Shown: piece by piece, positions 22,259 to 34,020 of the stretch | Layout: the number at the start of each line of letters is the position of its first letter | How positions within the stretch are numbered: position 1 is the first letter of the stretch | Assembly: GCF_030272615.1 (NCBI RefSeq) | Contig: NC_081413.1 | Coordinates: 101,323,239-101,387,238 of the forward strand | Origin: Cryptomeria japonica | Lineage: Eukaryota; Streptophyta; Pinopsida; Cupressales; Cupressaceae | Direction of reading: 5' to 3' | Length of the DNA: 64,000 bases | Program-made: the position numbers and the translations under genes | Notes under the pieces: model-generated | The model's input: the letters and a program-made list of their open reading frames with translations, nothing else | What the model was told of the DNA's origin: nothing | Databases searched by the model: none

Positions 22259-23661
22259 AGCAACAAGAAGGAAGGAATGCAAGAGCACAAAAGCACAATA
22301 GACACCACCCCCAAATTCAATCAATCAAAGTAACCCCCCAAAAATGATGATTTTGGCACTTTATATGTAGTGCATGTACAATAGGCCACTTGCAAACAAT
22401 TGAAAGGTGAACTTTTGATTTTGTTTTACAACTGCCCCAATAGGCTAAGAACTATAAAGCAAAAGACCAACAAGATAGATCTATGCAATACAAGTGTCAA
22501 ATTGGCCAAAAAGGACCATATGCTAAAAGTATAATTTATACACAAAATCTCTGCAAACTGATAGCATATTACGAGAGTAGACAAAAAATAATGCACTTTC
22601 AAAAAAAATGGCACATGAAAAGGAGTTCGTATGAGCCCAAACGAAGTCTTGGAAGTTGCAGAAACAAGGATAGGACAGGTATAGTCACCAAAAATTGAGA
22701 TATCTGAAAAATCTCCATCAAAATCAGAAAATAATTCCACCACGAGAAAGTAAACAAAATTCTATCCCATTTCAAAAAAAAATGCACCAAAAAAGGAGCA
22801 AAAATGAGCAAGATATGGCCATTTGAAGTTCAACTGCAAAATCAAAAAGATCATTGAAGGGGGCCTGCAATTTTTTTTTAAATGATGATGTCAGCAAACT
22901 AAGAGTCTAAATTTGACAGTCGTATGGCTGTCGCAAAAACTTTGCCACCTTGCCTACGTGGTGTTTGTACAGTATGAATGGATGACGTGGCCAAATCAGA
23001 GATCGACACGTGTCAGATGTAATGCGGAGGTCCATGTGGCGCCCGAGAGGTGTTTGGTGGATGTGCAGATGACACATGGTGGGTCTGGAAGGTGACGGTG
23101 TGGCTCTCAGAGTCCGCGTGGTGGAGGAGCCCTGCATGGTCCGCGTGGAGGGTGGTGTCGATCGAGAGTCATGAGGGCCATGCCAAAGCCAGAAGAGATC
23201 GTCGGAAGGGTCACGGAGGATCCTGATGTCGGTAGAAGGTTGGTGGCCGGAAGGAAAAGCTGAGTTGGGAGGAGAAGCTGGGCTGACAAGGGGTCGGCTG
23301 CCGAAAGGATGCGGGGGTTGGCCGGGAGGACTACGGGATACAACCAACGATGGACTGTGGGGTACGACCCAACAACCAAAATCTACAGTACGGTGGTCAC
23401 TGGGGGTGGGGGTTACGGCCTTGCAACCAAAATTTTTAAAATCCATACCATATCATCCAAATTGGGCAATTTTTTTCCTCCAAGCCTGAAATTTGACTTT
23501 CACCAAAATAGGTCGAATATATACTCAAAATTCATGGAAATGGCCACCCAGACGCAATGGCGAGGTCGAATCTAGTCTAGGATGCCTCCAAAAGATGTTG
23601 ATCCTTAGATCTGCCTCTTGACATCACAATAATGCCTCTCAAGGATGAATCAATGACTCTC
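22259..23661 (-). other. Long leader of the copia element, partly GC-rich
   Basis: About 1.4 kb separates the primer site from gag. From about 22970 to 23420 the base composition turns GC-rich and several frames stay open (for example 22907-23446, minus). These look like consequences of few A/T-rich stops, with no recognisable domain. The part at 22440-22860 is A-rich with two related blocks built on CATTTCAAAAAAAATG. Confidence 0.5.
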
Positions 23662-23678
23662 TAATGGCTCTGATACAT
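23662..23678 (-). other. Primer binding site of the copia element
   Basis: On the minus strand ATGTATCAGAGCCATT follows the LTR end. It matches the initiator tRNA-Met site TGGTATCAGAGC with one change. Confidence 0.8.
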
Positions 23679-24160
23679 TGTGATATTTTGCCAAGATCAA
23701 GAGCTCAATTAAATGTACAAAATAAAGAGGCAAAATATAGGACAAGAATAAACTATATTGTCATAAGTAGATAGACGATCAATAGTTGTTACATACAATG
23801 AATATGAGTCTGCTTATATAGGCAAGGCAATATGGATATGTGAGCACACAAACATGACATGTGGCTCAATAAGAAACAAGGGTAGGTAGGAAATAGGTGT
23901 GGGTAGGTAGGAGAAACAATGAAATATTCCACATGAGGTGGATCACCCACCGAAGGTGGAATTATCACTCCACAATAAGTGGATATGATAGAGTAGTAAC
24001 AAGATCAACACAATAAATGTGAAAATTCTCCTACGCACACTATCCTAATGTGGCCCAAACACCCAAGTGTCTCATACCCAAACTACTATGAAATGCATTT
24101 CCTAAGTAAACTTAAGTATAGTGAAATAATATCCATGATGAATAATTATTTACACCAACA
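23679..24160 (-). repeat. 5' LTR of the copia element
   Basis: On the minus strand it starts TGTTGGTGTAAATAA and ends AAAATATCACA, 482 bp. The flanking GTTTG at 24161-24165 matches 6529-6533. Confidence 0.92.
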
Positions 24161-24165
24161 GTTTG

Positions 24166-25890
24166 CAAGGGAATATTTAGGCCATTCATAGGTTTGTAGC
24201 GCAATTCACCAATCGTACCCTTCCTTTTATGCGGTTGTTGAAGGAGGATGTTTGTTTCAAATGGAATGAGGAATGCCATGAAGCTTTCAATTCTATTAAT
24301 AATTACTTGTCTAATCCTCCTATCCTAATGCTAGCTATGTTTGATAGACCATTCTTTCTATACATCTCCACCTCATCTCACGTCTTAGCAACTTTTCTAG
24401 CTCAGTGTGATGACGAAGGTTGAGAGAGGGCAGTCTATTACATTAGTCGCACCCTAATATAATATGAAACTTGATATTCTGTTGTGAAAAAACAATGCCT
24501 AGCTCTTGTATTTGCAACATATAAGTTAAGGCATTACATCCTTCATGCAGAAACATGAGTTATTGCTAAGAATGAAATCCTTAAGCATCTCTTTTCAAAA
24601 TCTGATCTTTCGGGTAGATTGGCTAAATGGGTGATGTTTCTCTTTGAGTTTGACTTGAGGTTCATAATTTAGAAGTCAATCAAAGGGTAGCCATCATTGA
24701 TCATTTGGTCGATGCCCCATCTAAAAAATCTTTTTCTACCCTAGATCTCTTTCTTGGTGAATGTGTATTAACCACTGGTCAAGAGCCCATATGAGATATG
24801 TATTTTGACGGATCGAGATGTCAGACTAGTTTAGGAGTAGCTGTGGTCTTGGTCTCTGCTGAAGGGAAACTATTCCCTCTCTCATTCCATTTGGAATTTC
24901 ATTGCACTAAAAATATTGTTGAGTACGAAGCCCTAATTGCTGGGTTACGTGCCACGATTGCCATAGATGTGAAAGACATCCGCATCCATGGGGACTCTGA
25001 GATGATTGTAAATCAGGTTACAAGTGCGTATCATGTTAAGCAACTAAAGTTATCTCAATACAAGGATTTATTCACAATGATGCTGAAACATTTCGCTACT
25101 TATATGATCTAAAGTATTTTGTGGAGAAAATCGTCATGCAGATGCAATGGCAAGTGTTTTTTCCCTTGTAGGCTTGGAATTTGGTTAGGATGAATATCAT
25201 TTCATGGTACAAGTCCTCTTCTCTCCAGCTATAATAGATCAAATCCAATTCTATAGTTTCATGTGTGCTCATATCGATTCAGGAGAATGATTTGCACACA
25301 TTTATAATTATCTCAAAACTAGAACTTTTCTTGATGATGCTAGCAAGAGTTCACGTGTGTGGATTCAGAAACTTGTCGCTCGTTATATCCTCTTATCCAA
25401 TGTCCTTTATCGAAGATCATATAATGTCCTTCTTCTACATTGTTTGACAAACGTTGAGACACCCCTTGCCCTTCAAGAATCCCATTCAAGCTCTTGAGGT
25501 GGACATTTTAAGGGCAAATCTTTGATCCACAAGCTGATTCAAATGGGGTATTATTGGAAAATAATGGAACAAGATTCCTTTGCCTTTGTTAATAAATGCT
25601 CCCAATGTGAACAACATAGTAACTTGATTCAAGCTCCCACACATGAGCTTTGAACTCAAGCTTCTCCATGGTCTTTTCAGACATGGGGGTTGGATATCAT
25701 TGGCAAGATATCTCCCCCTTCCTCTAAGGGTCATACATTTATTATCACCACTATAGATTATTTCACAAAGTAGGTCGAGGCTATACCATTAAGATCCCCC
25801 ATTGCTAATATGATTTGTGGATTCATTATGGATAACACTATTTCTCATTTTGGTTTGCTTGCTACTCTTATATCTAATAATGGTACACCA
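24166..25890 (+). pseudogene. Gypsy B fragment 2: RNase H, second RNase H, integrase
   Basis: The first part continues the RT connection and RNase H (FKWNEECHEAF, VYYISRTL, LRHYILHAE). A second, archaeal-type RNase H follows at 24798-25112 (YFDGSRCQTSLGVAVV, NIVEYEALIAGL, IHGDSEMIVNQV). Integrase then begins, with zinc-finger remnants and a core motif ending LISNNGTP at 25890. Stops and frameshifts are frequent. RT, RNase H, second RNase H, integrase is the usual order of Tat/Ogre-type elements. The core is cut by the 27-kb insertion and resumes at 53119. Confidence 0.85.
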
Positions 25891-26730
25891 TGTTGGTTCT
25901 CAAAAACGGGTTTATACTGCAACGAGGCTGAGACCAAGTTGAATCCTCAAAATACCTATGGAAAGTCACTTCCAACTATCAATATCCTTCTGACTTGGAC
26001 CAACTACCACAAGGATCTCCAAATCCTTCTACACTTTGGGCTCTGCAAGACCCGGGAGGGTAATCCCTTAGCAAATTTGTGATCTATGTGCCACATTCAT
26101 AAATTATGCTAAAAACAAAGCAGATAATATGATATATTGGCTCAACAACAAAGAGAATGCTCAAGATTGGTGAATTATTTAGTGATCCTCAACCTTATTT
26201 GGACCATGAGATAGTAGGACAACTCAAACATACATGAAAAGCTTGGAAATATGTCTTGATTTTAATAATTTATGATAAACCATAAGTGAAACAGACGAGA
26301 AAATGATAAAGTAATGACACCTGCTAGCACATACCAGTGCCTTATTCCATTGGGCTCTGAGTTTCTAAAATATTACCAAGACTTGATAAAAATTTATCTG
26401 ATAGCTGATTAGATCTTAAAACATATTGCATTACAATATCCTTTCATCTGCAATTTCTTATCCGAACTACTTATCAAATCCTAGTACAAACTTTATCCCT
26501 TTGTGATCTCATTCAAGCATTTTAATTAACCCCTTGGATTAAAGCATGAAATAAAAGACTACATACATCATAACAATGCAACAAACAAATGAAACCCTTG
26601 ATTTCATTTACCCAAAAGAAAATAAAATCATACACAAGAGAGTAAGGATTTGAAATTTTATCTGTATTAATTCCAAAGCTACCTATTATCCCCTACATAC
26701 CTCCACCCCATTAGTTTTCTTGTGTTGAAA
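25891..26730 (+). other. Left end of the 27-kb insertion, non-coding
   Basis: It starts TGTTGGTTCTCAAAAACGGG and is AT-rich with no coding signal. It has the position of a 5' LTR but does not visibly match the right end of the insertion, so its role is unproven. Confidence 0.45.
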
Positions 26731-27333
26731 ATATGGGTCCCTCTTTTGCTTTCTGTTGCTTTGTTTTAAGTTTTTCTTGGCAACCTTGGAACCCCAGAGT
26801 CTCAAGGTCTCCTTTGTTTGTTTTTGCTACCTCAGAGCCCCAGAGTCCCAAGGTTGGTCTCCTTTGTTTGTTTGTTGTTGCACAACCTCATAACCCTGGA
26901 TCCCCGAAGTTCCGAAATTGTTCCTTGTCTTTTCCTTTTTGTTGGAGCCTCATAACTTCGGATTCCCAAAGTCCCAAGTTCTTCACATGCTTTTTTGTCT
27001 TCTTTCCTCGGAACTCCGCAGTCCCGAAGTCTCGTGGTTGTCTTGTTTAAAGAACCTGGAACCCCAGAGTTCTGAGGTCATTTTGTTCTTGTTTACCTCG
27101 GAACCCTAGAGTCCCAAGGTCCCTTTTGTCTTCTACCTTGGAACCACAGAGTCCCGGAGTCCCGAGGTCTCTTTCTCTTTTTGTTGTTTTTTGGCCTATT
27201 TTTGTGATTCACCCCTTAACCCTAGAGTTCTGAGGTGGGTTTTCGGTGTTTGTTTTGCTTCAACCCCGGAACTCCGGAACCCCAAAGTCCTGAGGTCTTA
27301 TTTAAGGTGTTCGTACGAATGAGGTTTAGGGGG

Positions 27334-27341
27334 TATAAATA
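27334..27341 (+). promoter_or_regulatory. Candidate TATA box in the repeat-rich leader
   Basis: TATAAATA is preceded by a G run and followed about 30 bp later by a CA-containing candidate start. It suggests a plus-strand transcript towards the ORF at 29290. The evidence is sequence motif only. Confidence 0.4.
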
Positions 27342-27794
27342 GAAAGAATGAGCTTTTCAAAGCTCAATTGTGCATTCAACTTTCCAAAGCTCTTAGTTGT
27401 GACCTCCTGACTTCATGCCTTTGTCCTGCCGAGTTTTCTTTCGTGTTCTTGTGTAATTTTCCTCACCAGGTTGGTGATTTCTTGCTTTTCTTGTTGATTT
27501 ATAGCTTAGATCTTTTTTGTTTAATGTGTATCTTGTTTTCATTTTTCAGTTTTTTTTTGTCTTGTTTTTGGTTTTCTGCGTGCCCTAGGTTTTTTTTACC
27601 CCTGACCCCCAGAGTTTCAGGTTAGGTTGTTCTTCCCAGACCCCAAAACCTTGAAACCCTAGAGTTCTGAGGTTGATCTTGTTCCTTGGTGCATTTGAAC
27701 CCCGGAACCTAGAACCCCGGAGTTCCGGATTGGCTTTTTGAAGAGCAATACCCCGGAACCTTGGAGTTCTGGATTGGCTTTTTGAAGAGCAATA

Positions 27795-28889
27795 GTGGGT
27801 GAACTCACAAAGCTGGTTCCCACTTTCGCCAATGAAGGAAATTGGCGAAAGTGGAAAATTTTGTTTACGGGGGGTTCGAGCGAAGTGGGGGTGTTCGAAC
27901 AGAATACCCTTTGGGCTTCGAGCGAAGACCCCACTTCGCTCGAACCCCCTCTTTCAAGTGAAGCACCTTTAATGCTTGTTTATGTCATTTTTCAATTATA
28001 GCATGGGGGTTTGATCGAACCCCCCTTCATTCAAACCCCCCTAAAAATGGGGGGTTCGCTTGAACCCCCCTTCGTTTGAACCCCTTTTTTAACACTTCTC
28101 TGAACATTTGTACATTTTTTTGCAGATTTTTGGCCTTGAAACCTCTGGTTGAAGGCTCAAATGGAATGATCTTGACAACCCAAAATGTAGTATTGTAGTC
28201 CTCGAAGAAAGCTTTCCAATGACTATAATTTTATTACATATTGAGTTTATTATGAACTTGTTTTTCTAATTTGACCAGACATAGGTTTTTCACCGAACAT
28301 GAACTTCTGTGTTCAATGCATTGGGAAAAATAGGAAACTAATTCAAAAAAATTTGGAAAAATATCTAAGCCCTGGGTATTGATGTCTTCTTTCTAACAAA
28401 AAAAATAAAATTGAATTTCGATATATATAGAACAAGTTATGTGTTCAAACTTAAACCTATGTCTGAAATATGACTAGTCGGACTTCAAAACTTAATAAAA
28501 TGAAAAATATTGAACATATCACTATCAAACTAACTGCAACCCTTGGATATTGATGTTACAAACCAAAATTCAAAATAATTGAATTTCTATCATTTATAGA
28601 AAAAAAATTATGCATTTTGGGAGGCACATCACTCTTAAAAAATGTAGTTTGTTGTAAAAAACTACTTTTCGAGGGAGATGGAAATTTTTTTAAAAAATCC
28701 TTAAAAAAAATTTCAAAAATATATATATAGAATCTACAGACAAAATCCTACAAATCACTAATTTACATCATCTTCAAATTCTTAATAGTTTAAAAGTTAT
28801 AGTTGTCGGAAGTTAAAGATTATTTTAAAATTGTTTATCTCAGTGTCAAAAGTGGCAAAAAAGTGGGAACCATTATTGTGAGTTCACCC
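27795..28889 (+). mobile_element. Non-coding TIR transposon of about 1.1 kb
   Basis: The ends GGGTGAACTCACAA (27797) and its inverted form ending at 28889 form terminal repeats of about 30 bp that also share TGGTTCCCACTTT. TA flanks both ends (27793-27794 and 28890-28891), but two extra bases (GT) at the left leave the exact boundary open. Joining the flanks restores the surrounding repeat (GAGCAATACCCC), so this is a later insertion. No transposase is encoded. The superfamily is uncertain; a TA-targeting family fits best. Confidence 0.7.
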
Positions 28890-29289
28890 TACCCCAGACC
28901 CCGAAATCTAGGAACCCTGGAGTTCTAAAGTTCATCCTTTTGATCTCACTGTGTTTAAACCTCAGAAACCCGGATCCCTGGAGTTATGGAATGCCTTTTG
29001 GGTGTCCTATTGATCTACCTCGAGACCCTAGAGTCTCGAAGTTAACCTCATATATCAAACCCAAAACCCTGGAGTTTCGGACTCCATCTAGTTTACCCAT
29101 CCCGGAACCTCGGAGTTCCAGATTTTTGTGTTTCAACCCTAGATACCTCAGAACCCTGGAACCCCGGAGTCTTGATGTCTTTTGTCTAAAATTGAGTTAT
29201 CTACCCGGGAGTCCCGAGGTGAATGATGTTTTCAATATTTTGTGTAAGTGATTAATGCTTGGTTCTTTCTTGCAGGTTAAAGTGATTAG

Positions 29290-32200
29290 ATGGACCCAAC
29301 TCCCAGCAAGAGAGGCAAAGAGAGAGACAAATTCTCCATAAAAATGAAGTACCAGTATTAGGGACAAGTCTATGTTTCAAAACTAGATGATCAAATCAAA
29401 TGGGTCACAGACACTTAGATTGGACATATTGAAATTGAGGATATCAGAACATAATTAGAGAGGCCAAGGCCAGAGGCCCCATTAAGGAGGATCAAAAGAT
29501 CAAGCCTATTTGAAGCCACCATCTTCCCCCAATCAGTCCAAGCCCCTGATTTCATCATGACAATTGCACAATTTTATGATGCAGATACCAGGAAATGCAT
29601 AGATGCACAAGGTAAGACTGTGATTGACTTGTCTCCGGACATGTTAGGATTTGTGTTTGGAATCCTTGCAAGGGATGAAGTATTGCTTACCACAGAAGAA
29701 GAGGCCCTGGGAGTATGGAATAACAATTTTACCTCAACCAAGAGGCATATGAATGAAAACTGGTTGGAAGAGGAAAGGAAAATAGGTCTAAAGGCCACAG
29801 ATATATTGAGGGCAGATTTCAAAGAGCCAAAGAGGGACTTAATCATCATGCTGAGCAAGGCCTTTGGCAAGCCTGACTGCAAGCATTTCCATCCCTGGAT
29901 GTTTCATTTTATGATTACCATCCTCATAGGGAAGCGGACTGGGTGCAAATCCTCTCAGGTAATATATGCAAACAAATGAAGGAGGTGCACCAAACTAAGA
30001 AGTTCTTTTTCACTTCTTATGCCATCTGGGTGGTTGCCCAAGCAGGTAAGTTCCCAGACTTACAGGTGGAAGGCAAACTAGGAGATGAGGAGGGCCAGAA
30101 GAAAGTTTGGGAATATTATTCCCAACTCCCTCTAAGTAACGCAAAGGCGCACTTTAAAAGAATCAATGTTGCTTTCCTCTTCCCTGTAATTATTAAACTA
30201 ACAGGGGATATAGGGTATAGAATAAAACCTGAAGCCATGGTAATAATCCAGGAATGGGCGTGCTGGTTCATTCAAAACCAACGCTCCACATACATAAGGG
30301 TCAGTGGGTTTACTGGGAACCCAATGCTGCTACCAAGGTATTGCAATGACTGCATTATTTTGCTAGAGTATGTCCAACAGCTGCTCGGCCTCCAATCCCT
30401 ATTGTCATTAAAACACAAGATAGGGATAGATTTTTTCAATTTCTATCGGGTATTTTTCTTGTTCTAAGATGCAGGTGGCAAAGACAATGGAGCAAGAGCT
30501 CCAAGATTAAAACCTGAAGGAACTTGATTATGCTAGGGAGTATTATGATCCCTATGAGAAACTCAAGCAAACTATGCCTAAGGCATATAAGGGGCACAAG
30601 CCTAGACTGGAGGATTTTTGGGCCAACCTCCAAGACATTTTTGAGGTAAGAGAAAAGAATTATAACAGACCGTCAGTTCCTCAAACCAGGGATTTTGAAA
30701 TAGAAACTAATCTCCCAAAGGCTTGAGGGATGATGGAGATTTATTGGACGCCACATATAAAGAATAGGGAATTGATAAAAAGGCTCTCTCCCCTATAAGT
30801 TGGCCAGCACATGAAGATGTGAAGATAGACCAGCTGACCCAAGCCGTAATAAATAGAACTAGACAATGGCTCAGTCTAAGGGTTAGGTTGAGCGCTTCGA
30901 AGGGCAAGCATAAGGAGTCCACCTTAGGGGTGCCCGAATCAAGGGGTTATAAGGAATATGCTTGCAAGACAAGATCGAGCTCAAGGAAAAATACATCCAC
31001 TAACCCGGATGAAGCAGTTGGGCCTGAAGATAACATTGATGACTTAATGACAAAGCTTCATGTGTAGATGAGAAAATCTGAATTGTTGAAGAAAGTTGCA
31101 GACCTTGGAGTAACATATGGGCTAGGTGTTGTACCTCTAGCAAAGCTTCTTCCTGCAAGAATAACAATTGGGAAAACTCTAGGGGAAGGTGCTTAGGAGG
31201 AAGAAGAAGAAATAGAAACAGATGAAGATGTGCCCATGCAGCCTCCTCCAACAGCTGCAACATAAGTCCCAGTTACCAATGCCCCTATGCCACCACCAAT
31301 TGATACAACCACAGTGCTACCCAGGACACAGGCATTTAGGCCTACCACTGAGAATGTAATTATCAAAAATATTGAATCAGACTCTAATCGGGAAGAGGAA
31401 CAGCCTAGGGAACAACAGTCACTTGGAGGGGAGAAAGAACGAAATGAGGCGAAAGATTTGATGAATGAAAGATTAGTTTTAACCCCTCAGGACCAAGAAG
31501 ACCTCCTTAAGGATATAGTTGTCAAGCAAGGTATGACAGAAAAAGATAAGGAGGGAAGGACATTTGGAGAAGAGGCCAGTGATAAGCTGAGAGAGTTGCA
31601 CAAGCAACAATAGTTGAATCTTAACATTGCTCTCCAAACTAATCTAGCCTGCCAAGTTGCTTCTCCTCAAGATCCTAAATATAAAAAAGTAGAAGAGAAG
31701 GATAAAGCAGAAGAAAAGGTCGATGTCCATATTGTAACTGCTGACATAGTGTCACATGAAGGTGAAAAGGATACAGATGTACCACAGTGGCTCGAATTCA
31801 CTTTTGAGAAGAAGAGAAAAGTAGTATTGCCTAAGGTTACACTATAATAGACAATCATAGAGGAACCAAGGAATGTCAAGAAACCTAAGACTTTGCATCA
31901 TTTGTCGAGAACAGGTTCCGGTGAAGTGGTTGTGGATGTGGCAGTTCCACTACAAATAGAAGGTCAAGCCTCCCCAAAGTACTAGGTATCTCAGATAAAA
32001 TTGGGTAAGCAAACAAAGTGGGGGGAGTTGGATACTTTAGAACTAGCTACCAGCGTTATCAAGGGATGAATAGAGAAATAACATACCTCTCATGTTGAGG
32101 TAAAGGCATAGTTGGAGCAATACAAACAACTATTGATAGAGATGGGCAAGCCATTAGATACTTGCAGGAATGATAATCTATCGTCAACCTCATCACTCCT

Positions 32201-33060
32201 AGAGGGAGAGGTAAAAGCATTAATGGATGTAAGACAGGTAGCTGCTACAACAAAGTCGTGGGCCCAAATAAATGCCTTGAAAATTAGATTGTTTTTGAAA
32301 AATACTATGAAGGAGTATAAGGAGGCAGTACAGGTAGGAGGAGCATTAGCTTCTTCTTCTCAGCAATGGGAGCAAAAGCTCAAAATGTTTAGTAAACAGT
32401 TTCAGATATTAAGTAAAGTTTTGCACCTAGGAGAGGAGGTAATAATAGAGGAAGACCTCTTGGGTAGAGGAAGACCTCTTGGGTGGTGATAGTTGTAAGT
32501 ACTTGCAATCCTACATATACATTTTGGAACTGAAGATCGAGATGCTTAATCACTATGTGAAGGATGTGACAGACATTTGAGTTCCTCTTGTCAAGGTAGT
32601 TTTGAAATATGAGGATTTTGAAAAGAATCTACTCGGAGTTTTACAAGGGTTATGGAGGAAGAGAAAGTACTGAGTCAGTGGGATGCATATGAGGCTTAGC
32701 ATTTGGGACCTCCAGCTTAGTTCGATGTCACACTGATGGATAGATATGCTTACTTAATTACACAATATCAAGAGGCAGCAAAAACAATAGGGAATTGGAA
32801 AAGAAAAGAGAGAAGGCAAAGGAAATTTTGAAAAAGTATAAATTTAGAATCAAGCATGTTGTTGATCCTCCTACTGAAAAAGTTGCATGCATCATTAATA
32901 ATTATAAATCTTATAAAAAGAAGTAGAAGATGAACCTATAGTTACTAAAGATAGAAGGACTTGTGAAAAGATATTTTGCATGACTTCTTCATTGCTAGTC
33001 CGACTACAGCTCCAACTCATGTTCCAGTTTTGAACAAAATTTTGCATGACTATGAAAGCC
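29290..33060 (+). pseudogene. Long unrecognised retroelement ORF upstream of gypsy C gag
   Basis: Translation from ATG 29290 (MDPTPSKRGKERD) can be followed for about 1,200 codons through many in-frame stops and at least three frameshifts (near 29945, 30465 and 30790). The N-terminal part is a mixed globular domain (IDLSPDMLGFVFG, WVVAQAGKFPDL, IIQEWACWFIQNQ). The middle (31200-31850) is Glu/Lys/Pro-rich and disordered. The end (32112-32600) is helical. It lacks Gag knuckle, protease and polymerase motifs. In size and style it resembles the extra ORF of gypsy A, but I see no clear shared motif. It could be an ORF1 as in Ogre elements or part of another element. Confidence 0.5.
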
Positions 33061-33940
33061 TGGCTCATACAACATTCTCTTCATAGTGCTCTCTGAACCT
33101 CTGTTTCATAGTCCATAGCTAGAGTCTAGAGGCCTGCGACTCCTAGTTTTGAGTTCTTAATTTAGATTAGGTTTATTTCCTAGAAAGTAGGGTAGAAAAC
33201 TCTATAAATTGAGAAGTTTGATTCATTTGTAAGGGTCCGCAAATTGATGATTTGAGGCCCACTTAGAAATTTTAGATTATTTTGCAGATTGTTATGAACT
33301 TGAGTTATTTTTGTTATACATTTTTTGAAATTAATACAAGAAGCATCTTATAGATTGCCTCATCTATGCATATGTTCTACGAGTTTGTTCTTTGTAATCC
33401 ATTAATGTCTATTCTCTGAAATTAGCAACATGTTCTAATCTTCCGTTTATTGCTTTATGACTCATGTTGCACACATAATTGGTGTATGAGAATTAATGTG
33501 ATAGGCAATTATTATGGTGATATTATTTCCATAGGTCTGTGAGGTTGTTGACTTTGCAGGTTTACTGGAGGTTCGTTGTTGAATGTTGATTTAGATAATA
33601 TTTGATAATCTTTTGGATTGCAGGGTACTTATTAAGAAGTTCATTAAGTTGTCATTGAATTAGTTTCATTGTTATTCTCTTGTTTCCTTATCTCTCGCAA
33701 TTTATTTCCAGAAGAATCTTAAAACCATAAAATACAAAAAAAAGGAAGTGAAGTTATTAACAATTAGTGGGATTTAGTTTTAACTAGCAGGCCCCTTAAA
33801 AGGTACAACCACATCAACCATTGGGCTGCCCATCACCGTCGAGACCCGACTATAGAGACCTTGGAGTGATTAGTTCCCCCAGAGCTTATTACTTTTCAGG
33901 AGAGGTGGCGAGTGTTCACATTGGCGACCTAACTGTTGGC
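33061..33940 (+). other. LTR-like segment and primer-site-like motif
   Basis: This non-coding stretch has a TATA box (TCTATAAATTGAG, 33203-33208) and ends GTTCACA at 33920, followed by TTGGCGACCTAACTG. TTGGCGAC is the start of the tRNA-Arg-type primer site of Tat elements. It may be the 5' LTR end of gypsy C. If so, the ORF at 29290 lies outside gypsy C. No second copy of the segment was recognised. Confidence 0.4.
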
Positions 33941-34020
33941 GAGTGTGTCAAAATAGTCGTCAATAGAAACTGGTGCTAGAAGGAGGGAAACATACTAGTC
34001 CCCTCATTGATTAACCATAT

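Larger units (their letters stand above)
6534..24160 (-). mobile_element. Non-autonomous copia element, gag-protease only
   Basis: Read on the minus strand, the order is 5' LTR (24160-23679), primer site, long leader, gag and protease remnant, acidic ORF, polypurine tract, 3' LTR (19877-19731 plus 6851-6534). The target duplication GTTTG is perfect at 6529-6533 and 24161-24165. Without the nested gypsy A the element is about 4.75 kb. It has no integrase, RT or RNase H, so it would have needed another copia element for mobility. LTRs of the same family occur at 10938-11404 and 34502-34933. Confidence 0.9.
26780..29220 (+). repeat. About 20 dispersed GGAACCCCGGAGTTCC-like motifs
   Basis: Variants of GGAACCCCGGAGTTCCGAGGT recur roughly every 40-70 bp on both sides of the nested TIR transposon, for example near 26781, 27009, 27054, 27098, 27262, 27700, 27752, 28910, 29098 and 29155. 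The core is an imperfect inverted repeat (GGAAC...GTTCC). A TATA box (GGGGTATAAATAGAAAG) lies at 27334-27341 among them, which suggests a promoter or leader region. The short ORFs over this stretch are products of the repeat. Confidence 0.7.

Noticed and set aside
26733-27109. Possible small proteins with Pro/Ser/Lys repeats
   Set aside because: They are the translated dispersed CCGGAGTTCC motif array; frame and length follow the repeat.
26780-29220. CRISPR-like array
   Set aside because: The repeats are diverged, spacers irregular, no cas genes, and the context is a plant genome.
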